Source: a virus
IMG/VR virus record: IMGVR_UViG_3300027574_000003
Coordinates: 1-34,256 of that record
Reading direction: 5' to 3' (one strand)
Length of the DNA: 34,256 bases
A model generated the notes under the pieces. It saw nothing but the letters and a program-made list of their open reading frames with translations. It did not search any database and was not told where the DNA came from. Positions 29,607-34,256 of the stretch are shown here, in pieces; the first letter of the stretch is position 1, and the number at the start of each line of letters is the position of its first letter. The position numbers were made by a program, and so were the translations under genes.

Positions 29607-29777
29607 CAAACAAGTTTTTCTTGAAAGTTCGTGGAGTAGTTCCACCCTGAGGACGTCAGGGTAAGCCGAAGCTCACCGGGCTATCTAACTGGTGTGCGGG
29701 TCCGAACTAGAAAGGGGGCCGAGATTCCCGTCGCGGCCCCCCCTCAGTTCACTTTATGCAAAAAGGAGCAAAACGTC
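29607..29777 (+). ncRNA. Structured non-coding stretch (possible regulatory RNA or leader)
   Basis: Contains two clear hairpins: ACCCTGA/TCAGGGT with a 5-nt loop (29644-29662), and GGGGGCCG/CGGCCCCC with a 12-nt loop (29714-29741). Between them CACC/GGTG pairs around position 29680. The second hairpin has no T-run, so it is a poor terminator. It ends just before the AGGAG and ATG of the next gene, as a 5' leader would. No named RNA family recognised. Confidence 0.45.
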
Positions 29778-30125
29778 ATGAGCACTCGACTCCAGATCGA
29801 GCCCTCCGAACGCGAAACCATTTTCGGCCAACTCAAACGCAAACGCAAATGGACAGGCAGAAGGAACGGGCACACCATCAGGTTGTGGACTCGCCAGGCA
29901 GTGAATGGCGTGCAAATCTGCTACCAGGTGAGCAAGAGACACCTGAACGTCAACGGTCACTCCTATAGCGTTTCGCGCGCCATAGAGTTCGTGAACGAGG
30001 TCCTCCGACCCAAGGGCGCTGCTATCGCCTCACATGCCGAGACAATGCCCCTGGCGTCTCCTATTCGCAAAGAATGGCAACCGCGTCCAGCTTCTCAAGA
30101 GTGGCTTCCTTACGCGGACAACTGA
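29778..30125 (+). CDS. Hypothetical protein, basic (115 aa)
   Basis: ATG chosen with an AAGGAG site 9 bases upstream; the same frame extends upstream through the structured region but that is unlikely. N-terminal ~75 residues are basic and beta-rich (RETIFGQLKRKRKWTGRRNG, then HTIRLWTRQAVNGVQICYQV) and probably bind nucleic acid. The remainder has YSVSRAIEFVNEVLRP. No family recognised. Confidence 0.65.
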   Translation: MSTRLQIEPSERETIFGQLKRKRKWTGRRNGHTIRLWTRQAVNGVQICYQVSKRHLNVNGHSYSVSRAIEFVNEVLRPKGAAIASHAETMPLASPIRKEWQPRPASQEWLPYADN

Positions 30126-30127
30126 AA

Positions 30128-30340
30128 ATGCCATTGCCTGAGCACACAGTTAAACTCCCCCAGGGGATCGCCATCGTTGACGGGAAGCCATTCATGACGC
30201 CAGCCGCGATTCTGTATGTGGTCGAGAACCTCACCGACGAAGAAGCATTCGAACTGACGATCTACGCCGAACAGGATCTCGGCAACTACTGTGAACGCGC
30301 AACGCAGTGGCTCTTTGAGCATGGAAAGGTGAGCGTCTGA
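30128..30340 (+). CDS. Small hypothetical protein (70 aa)
   Basis: ATG two bases after the previous stop. A beta start (VKLPQGIAIVDGKPFMTPAA) and helical end (LTDEEAFELTIYAEQDLGNY, then ATQWLFEHGKVSV). Acidic. It may be a small regulator; I recognise no family. Confidence 0.6.
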   Translation: MPLPEHTVKLPQGIAIVDGKPFMTPAAILYVVENLTDEEAFELTIYAEQDLGNYCERATQWLFEHGKVSV

Positions 30341-30343
30341 TAG

Positions 30344-30961
30344 ATGGCGTACTTCCACCTCGACCTGAAACCAGATCTCAGAGGCGTCGTAAGTCGGCCG
30401 CACGCCTTGAACGATCGCTACAAAGGCGCGCGGCGGTTCGAGATGAAAGCGCCCGATTCACCGGGTGTTCTGATCGTCTATGCTCGCGACGAGCAGGAAG
30501 CGCGCGAGCACCTGGTCAATGCTCTGTTCGATCTGATCTTCCGGCCGGGGCCGGGATCGTCGCTTGCAGCGAATCCCAAGTGCCCGTTTTGCAAAGGGCG
30601 TACCCAGAGCCACGGCCGCAACTCCGCCGGCAAACGCAACTGGAAATGCATGTCGGCGGAATGCGGCCGCTACTTTGTGTTGGATCGCGTGTGGCGCGGC
30701 GGGCTCTCACATCCAGCTCAATCGAAGAAGCCGGCGTTCGTCAAGCTGCTGCTGTCCGGCGTGCCGTTGAGGGAGGCGGCCGACAAGCTCAAGCTGAACA
30801 TCAGCACGGCCGGCAATTGGGCGGAGAAGGTCGCCGCGAACAATCCGCAGGCCTTCGAATCGCTTCAGTGCCCTTGCGGCCGCCCGATGCGGCATCGAGG
30901 CTCATGCTCTTATCGCCTGGGACGGCATCTCGCCGCTCAGCGTCTTGCGCGAGGTGCCTAA
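30344..30961 (+). CDS. InsA-like zinc-ribbon plus helix-turn-helix protein (205 aa)
   Basis: N-terminal beta domain (RRFEMKAPDSPGVLIVYARD). Residues ~79-110 (CPFCKGRTQSHGRNSAGKRN, then CMSAECGRYF) form an IS1-InsA-type zinc ribbon. A helix-turn-helix follows (LLSGVPLREAADKLKLNIST). A second CPCGRPM...CSYRLG cluster near 175-190 may be a second zinc site. No transposase catalytic domain, so a DNA-binding regulator is more likely than a transposase. Confidence 0.7.
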   Translation: MAYFHLDLKPDLRGVVSRPHALNDRYKGARRFEMKAPDSPGVLIVYARDEQEAREHLVNALFDLIFRPGPGSSLAANPKCPFCKGRTQSHGRNSAGKRNWKCMSAECGRYFVLDRVWRGGLSHPAQSKKPAFVKLLLSGVPLREAADKLKLNISTAGNWAEKVAANNPQAFESLQCPCGRPMRHRGSCSYRLGRHLAAQRLARGA

Positions 30962-30963
30962 GA

Positions 30964-31176
30964 ATGCCACGACCTATACGAAAAGACATCCGCCGATCCT
31001 GGCTCATCTCTGCTCTCGAACAGTCGGTGAGCATTCAATCGCACTACGCAAAGCAGCTGAACACGTACGACGGCGGCCAACGCATGATCTTCGCCGACGC
31101 TACCGAGTGGATCGAGCGCCTGGAAGCACTGATACGCGCCAAGCGCCCAAAGGGAGACGCGCATGCCCATTCCTAA
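30964..31176 (+). CDS. Small hypothetical protein (70 aa)
   Basis: ATG two bases after the previous stop; overlaps the next gene by 14 bases. Begins MPRPIRKDIRRSWLISALEQ, then helical (YAKQLNTYDGGQRMIFADAT, EWIERLEALIRAKRP). Basic N-terminus. Not recognised. Confidence 0.6.
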   Translation: MPRPIRKDIRRSWLISALEQSVSIQSHYAKQLNTYDGGQRMIFADATEWIERLEALIRAKRPKGDAHAHS

Positions 31177-31612
31177 ACAGCTTCGTCATCTCTATCGAGG
31201 CCCTGAGTACCGCGCCTTCGTGACAGCACTGCTGGATAGAGCCGGCAACGCCTGCGAGCAGTGCCACGCACCAAACAGAGCGAGAGTCTTCCGAGCAGAC
31301 GTCGAAGAGTTTGCAGGCTGGTGGTGGGATGAAATTCTCGGCATCGGCCGCGATCAGAACGGCGACCAGTGGCCTGAATTCAACTACTGGGCCGTGCAGC
31401 TCGGTTTCGGCGTCAAGTTCCGCGGGGTCAAAATCCTGGTAGGTCCCGCTCACACCAATCGCACGCCGGGAGATCTGGACCCTGAGCACGCAAGAGCGCT
31501 CTGTCAAAGGTGCCACATCGTCTACGACGTGCCCCAACACGTGAATAATTCACGGGTGACCAGGTGCAAGAAGAAAGACGCGGTACGTCCGCTGCTAGAG
31601 GCTAACGCATGA
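31163..31612 (+). CDS. HNH-like endonuclease (149 aa)
   Basis: CEQCHAPN near residue 32 and CQRCHIVYD near 113 are the paired Cys of a zinc-binding HNH core; GPAHTNRTPGDLDPEHARAL in between supplies the His/Asn/His. N-terminus RGPEYRAFVTALLDRAGNAC is typical of phage HNH proteins. It cuts DNA in packaging or homing contexts. Here it is in the early operon, not next to the terminase. Confidence 0.72.
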   Translation: MPIPKQLRHLYRGPEYRAFVTALLDRAGNACEQCHAPNRARVFRADVEEFAGWWWDEILGIGRDQNGDQWPEFNYWAVQLGFGVKFRGVKILVGPAHTNRTPGDLDPEHARALCQRCHIVYDVPQHVNNSRVTRCKKKDAVRPLLEANA

Positions 31613-31791
31613 CCTGCCCGAAATGCGGCCAAGGTACCGAAAGCCTGACCGAGTCCGCCTGGCCGGAAGTAATCCGGCGCTTCGGCAACACGGTGGAAAT
31701 GTTCTGCCAGATCTGCCGTCACCGCTGGCTCAACTCAACCCCACCGAAGGGACCGAACGTTGATGCGCGACAAACAGGAAAGGCGTCGTAG
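31609..31791 (+). CDS. Small zinc-ribbon protein (60 aa)
   Basis: Overlaps the HNH gene by ATGA. CPKCGQG at the N-terminus and CQICRHRW near residues 33-40 make a C-x2-C ... C-x2-C ribbon. The C-terminus is polar. One of several zinc-ribbon products in this phage. Function unknown. Confidence 0.7.
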   Translation: MTCPKCGQGTESLTESAWPEVIRRFGNTVEMFCQICRHRWLNSTPPKGPNVDARQTGKAS

Positions 31792-32007
31792 ATGACCAAC
31801 GAAGAGCACCGCCTGAGACACGCGGAACTGCATCAGTCCCTCGACGAACTGATAGCGGACTTCCTCGCGCAAACGGATGCTCTGCCAAACTCGACTACGT
31901 TGATGGAGCTGATGAATTGGTCCTACGGGCAAACCGTGCGACCGACAGAGAACAGGTACCGGGGAGATGCTGCTCATTTGCCGGTGATCGAGGTAAATAG
32001 GGGGTGA
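31792..32007 (+). CDS. Small hypothetical protein (71 aa)
   Basis: Starts directly after the previous stop and its own stop overlaps the methylase start (GTGA). N-terminal helix (RLRHAELHQSLDELIADFLA), acidic, then TTLMELMNWSYGQTVRPTEN and an extended C-terminus. Typical of short early-phage proteins of unknown role. Confidence 0.6.
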   Translation: MTNEEHRLRHAELHQSLDELIADFLAQTDALPNSTTLMELMNWSYGQTVRPTENRYRGDAAHLPVIEVNRG

Positions 32008-32858
32008 GTTTTCCAGGTGGGAAAAATGGGGCGGGAGTATTTCAGACGCTGATCAATCTGATGCCACCGCACGATGTCTACGTCGAGGCCTTCATCGGCG
32101 GAGGTGCGGTGATGCGGCAAAAGAAGCCGGCGGCCGTCAACGTCGGGATCGACGTCGATCGCATCGCACTGGAAACGGTGAGGATGCCGGCGGGCTCACC
32201 ACTTCCGGCGATGCCGTGTGGAATCTCCCGACCAGGTGAGGCGCGCCGGCGCCGTACGGCAGTTCCGGCGTGGGGGCCCAAACTCTTGGATCCTCTCGCC
32301 TATCCCAGCGATGCGACCAGGCCAACGTTTGAGCTTCGGCACGGGGACGCCATCGAATTCCTGCGCACCGTAGATCTCCCATCGTCGGCTTTGGTGTACG
32401 CGGATCCGCCTTACCTGCTCTCGTCGCGGAAAGGTCCCGAGGATTTGTATCGATTCGAGATGATGGACCATCAGCACCGCGAGCTGCTGCGCGTCATCAA
32501 GCAATTGCGCTGCCGCGTGCTGATCAGTGGCTATTCGTCGACGTTGTATGCGAAGGAGCTGAAGAGCTGGAACGCGGCCTCATTCCAGGCAGGAACGCGG
32601 CGTGGACCAGCGGCGGAATGGGTGTGGTACAACTACCCGAAACCCGAGCAGTTGCACGATTACCGATTCGTCGGAGACACCTTCAGGCAGAGAGATCACC
32701 TGAAGAGAATGATTCGACGATGGAAGGGCAAGCTGCAGAGAATGCCGGCAGTGAAACGGAATGCCGTACTCGCGGCGATCGCCAGCAGCGCCCGAAACGG
32801 CGATGAGGACCTCGCCCTCACACTTTGTGGAAGCGGAGTCTCCCGATCTGGCAGGTGA
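32004..32858 (+). CDS. D12-class DNA adenine N6-methyltransferase
   Basis: 284 aa, GTG start overlapping the upstream stop. FPGGKNG (motif X), YVEAFIGGGAVM (motif I, AdoMet site, residues 26-37) and the catalytic ADPPYL (residues 133-138) are all present in the usual D12 order. A Pro/Arg-rich insert at about 61-108 separates motif I from the DGDAIEFL-like region (RHGDAIEFL). Phage methylases protect DNA from host restriction or regulate genes. Its 3' end overlaps the lysis hydrolase by 41 bases, convergently. Confidence 0.88.
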   Translation: MSFPGGKNGAGVFQTLINLMPPHDVYVEAFIGGGAVMRQKKPAAVNVGIDVDRIALETVRMPAGSPLPAMPCGISRPGEARRRRTAVPAWGPKLLDPLAYPSDATRPTFELRHGDAIEFLRTVDLPSSALVYADPPYLLSSRKGPEDLYRFEMMDHQHRELLRVIKQLRCRVLISGYSSTLYAKELKSWNAASFQAGTRRGPAAEWVWYNYPKPEQLHDYRFVGDTFRQRDHLKRMIRRWKGKLQRMPAVKRNAVLAAIASSARNGDEDLALTLCGSGVSRSGR

Positions 32859-33186
32859 AGTTCTCAGGCGTTGCCCAGGATGGCGCGGGGATCGAGACGT
32901 CGTAATAGCTCGTCGCTCCGCCTGTTGGATCTTCACCCGGTAAAAGGACAGTACCCACCGCGCCTCGATACGAGGGATCGTCTGACTTCGGGTAAAGCTT
33001 TCGCTGAGGGTCCATCGGGTTCCAGCAGGAGAACTGGAACGGCTGCAGGCAGACTTCCTCGCGATCCTTGGGCCACAACGGACGGCCTGAGAATGCGCGG
33101 TTGGCAATGACGTGGTGCACGGCGCGCATGCCTTCGAAGCCTTCGCCGCGTGCTTCTCTCCAGATGGTGATACCGAGGATGTCCAT
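32818..33186 (-). CDS. SleB-type cell wall hydrolase (endolysin)
   Basis: 122 aa. ITIWREARGEGFEGMRAVHH gives the catalytic Glu (residue 11) of the SleB/Hydrolase_2 family, followed by VIANRAF, and FQFSCWNPMDPQ is the second signature. This fold cleaves peptidoglycan glycan chains. No signal peptide, so it needs a holin, consistent with the small membrane gene just upstream. Convergent with the methylase. Confidence 0.85.
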   Translation of the reverse strand: MDILGITIWREARGEGFEGMRAVHHVIANRAFSGRPLWPKDREEVCLQPFQFSCWNPMDPQRKLYPKSDDPSYRGAVGTVLLPGEDPTGGATSYYDVSIPAPSWATPENFTCQIGRLRFHKV

Positions 33187-33354
33187 TTATTTGGCCTTGT
33201 CGAAGTTTGCAAGCAGCAGTTGCACGAACTGGTGGAACCACTCGTAGAATCGATTGCCGCCGGGGAGCGGAGCGGGAAGCGCTCGAGCAGCGGCGGAAAG
33301 GACGATAGCGCCGGCGCCGCCAGACGCCAGGTGCTCGATGATTTGCAACGTCAC
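33187..33354 (-). CDS. Holin-like small membrane protein (55 aa)
   Basis: I found this between two annotated genes: GTG with GGAGG six bases upstream. The sequence (MTLQIIEHLASGGAGAIVLS, then AAARALPAP) has one possible membrane segment near residues 11-25, followed by a Pro-rich turn and NRFYEWFHQFVQLLLANFDK. Its stop is directly before the hydrolase ATG, the usual holin-lysin order. Holin identity is inferred from position and hydrophobicity. Confidence 0.65.
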   Translation of the reverse strand: MTLQIIEHLASGGAGAIVLSAAARALPAPLPGGNRFYEWFHQFVQLLLANFDKAK

Positions 33355-33356
33355 GG

Positions 33357-33656
33357 TTACCCTCCGATTTTGATTCCCGCTTGCAGCAGCGCCCGCCAGG
33401 CCGCCAGCTCTTCGCGCCAGGCTTTGGCTTCGGCAAGAATCGGGTCGAGGTTTTCTTGCGCGTGCGCCAGCAGTCCTACCGCTGCTGCCGAAGCATCCGT
33501 TACTGACTGATGCACGCGCCCTTCAAGTTGCTCAAGGGCGCCGGCAACGCTCTTGTCGAGACCTGCAAGGAATGCGGTCGAGAAGGCCGTCGCTGCCGCC
33601 TGTGCGCGATCTACGACCTCATCCAGAGTCTGTTTCCTTTCGACGTCGAGTCCCAT
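33357..33656 (-). CDS. Helical protein in the lysis cassette (99 aa)
   Basis: Nearly all helix and Ala-rich (VVDRAQAAATAFSTAFLAGL, then LEQLEGRVHQSVTDASAAAV and ILAEAKAWREELAAWRALLQ). No membrane segment and no Cys. It lies just upstream of the holin-like gene and just after the outer-membrane-like gene. Might be a spanin-like or virion protein; not recognised. Confidence 0.65.
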   Translation of the reverse strand: MGLDVERKQTLDEVVDRAQAAATAFSTAFLAGLDKSVAGALEQLEGRVHQSVTDASAAAVGLLAHAQENLDPILAEAKAWREELAAWRALLQAGIKIGG

Positions 33657-34220
33657 TTAGAAAGCCAGCCCCACGAAGATTCCGACCAGCGGTTTCACGC
33701 TCTGACTCGTTACGGTGTTCAGCTCGTAGTCGAAATCGACAATGCAATTGACGCTCGCGTTTTTGTTGAACGCATGACAGGCGCGAAAGACGACGCCGGC
33801 GCCCCCTTGCAGGTTGCCGAGCAGGCCTGAGGCGCTTCCCGTTGGTGCAGTTACCGCACCGGCCTGCATGTTGCCATACAGGATCAGATTGCCGTTCGCC
33901 ACGCTCTTCAAGAAATAACGCGCGCCGAATCGCAAGGCTGCTGTGGAGGATTGACTCCGGGGTGTGGCGTCGATACTCATCACCGCCCATAGTCCCTGAG
34001 TCGGCAGCGTTTGGCCGGCGACTCCCACATTCGCTGAGGTGACTCGCACGCCGAAGTTTGTCGTTTCGGTGAGGGTCTGGTCGTAATAGCTGGCTCTCAC
34101 TCCGGTGGTGCTGAAGTAAGTCGGACCTGTTGATGTCGTTGGGGTGGTTGCTGTTTGTGCCATCGCCAGAAAGGGGGCGAACAGGCAAAGAGAGAGAACG
34201 AGCGTTTGAAACTTTTTCAT
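33657..34220 (-). CDS. Exported outer-membrane beta-barrel-like protein (187 aa)
   Basis: A clear signal peptide (MKKFQTLVLSLCLFAPFLAM, cleavage likely after Ala-Met-Ala near 21). The mature protein is made of alternating beta strands (TYFSTTGVRASYYDQTLTET, SIDATPRSQSSTAALRFGAR) and ends in LVGIFVGLAF, the C-terminal Phe recognised by the BAM complex. Phage-encoded outer membrane proteins such as lambda Lom or superinfection-exclusion proteins are known. Cannot tell which applies. Confidence 0.75.
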   Translation of the reverse strand: MKKFQTLVLSLCLFAPFLAMAQTATTPTTSTGPTYFSTTGVRASYYDQTLTETTNFGVRVTSANVGVAGQTLPTQGLWAVMSIDATPRSQSSTAALRFGARYFLKSVANGNLILYGNMQAGAVTAPTGSASGLLGNLQGGAGVVFRACHAFNKNASVNCIVDFDYELNTVTSQSVKPLVGIFVGLAF

Positions 34221-34235
34221 GATGTTGGTTGTCCT

Positions 34236-34256
34236 TTACTGCTGCTGAGGTTGCTG
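34236..34256 (-). CDS. Possible end of an upstream gene (partial)
   Basis: On the minus strand, six codons giving Gln-Gln-Pro-Gln-Gln-Gln precede a TAA at 34236-34238. This could be the C-terminus of a gene extending beyond the right edge. Too short to be sure. Confidence 0.25.
   Translation of the reverse strand, partial: QQPQQQ

Noticed and set aside
29640-29665. Hammerhead-like CTGAGGA text in the structured stretch
   Set aside because: The required CUGAUGA and GAAA cores are absent; it is simply the loop of a 7-bp hairpin.
30344-30961. IS1-type transposase subunit
   Set aside because: Zinc ribbon and helix-turn-helix are present but no catalytic partner, no terminal inverted repeats seen, and gene spacing matches the phage operon.
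1-34256. CRISPR array, rRNA or tRNA genes
   Set aside because: No regularly spaced long repeats with unique spacers, and no rRNA or full tRNA structure seen in either strand.

Overview
This window looks like most of a temperate phage or prophage genome from a GC-rich Gram-negative host. Evidence for the host type is a phage-encoded beta-barrel-like exported protein with a C-terminal Phe, a lipoprotein, and a SleB-type wall hydrolase. The host cannot be named from the sequence; an acidobacterial or similar soil host is only a guess. No rRNA, tRNA or CRISPR array was seen. Genes are tightly packed, often with 4-base ATGA, GTGA or TTGA stop/start overlaps.

Layout. (1) From about 19.7 kb down to base 1, on the minus strand, runs one long late operon. 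Its order is three small unknown genes, a GT-A type glycosyltransferase, a FliA-like sigma factor, a very strong hairpin, two small membrane proteins, small and large terminase, portal, small accessory genes, a scaffold-like protein, a decoration-like protein, the major capsid protein, an intrinsic terminator, fibre-like proteins, three related adaptor-like proteins and a large tail-hub or stabilisation-like protein that runs off the left edge. No long tape-measure gene is visible, which fits a short-tailed (podovirus-like) particle. (2) At 19.7-20.1 kb a LuxR-type helix-turn-helix protein is divergent from the late operon. (3) 20.1-21.9 kb, minus: a small serine recombinase and small unknown genes, with a duplicated 34-bp element and a 22-bp palindrome in a gap. 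(4) 22.0-23.7 kb, plus: a small operon with a clear promoter, ending in an HNH-like nuclease. (5) 23.7-26.3 kb: a lipoprotein, a repeat-rich non-coding region, a tyrosine integrase and an unknown gene in the position usual for a repressor. (6) 26.4-32.9 kb, plus: the early/replication operon, with a winged-helix initiator-like protein, two related helix-turn-helix proteins, several zinc-ribbon proteins, an HNH-like protein and a D12-class DNA adenine methylase. (7) 32.8-34.3 kb, minus: a lysis-type cassette (outer-membrane-like protein, helical protein, holin-like protein, SleB-type hydrolase).

The lysis cassette at the right edge and the tail genes leaving the left edge are on the same strand. 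A circular or circularly permuted genome would join them into a single late operon.

Most notable points: an unusual control layer (LuxR-type regulator, embedded sigma factor, a 51-nt hairpin directly after the sigma gene, a terminator after the capsid gene); three genes with promoter-like sequences so close to the start codon that their mRNAs would be leaderless; three tandem adaptor paralogues; two site-specific recombinases of different classes; and several repeat or palindrome arrays without an obvious role.
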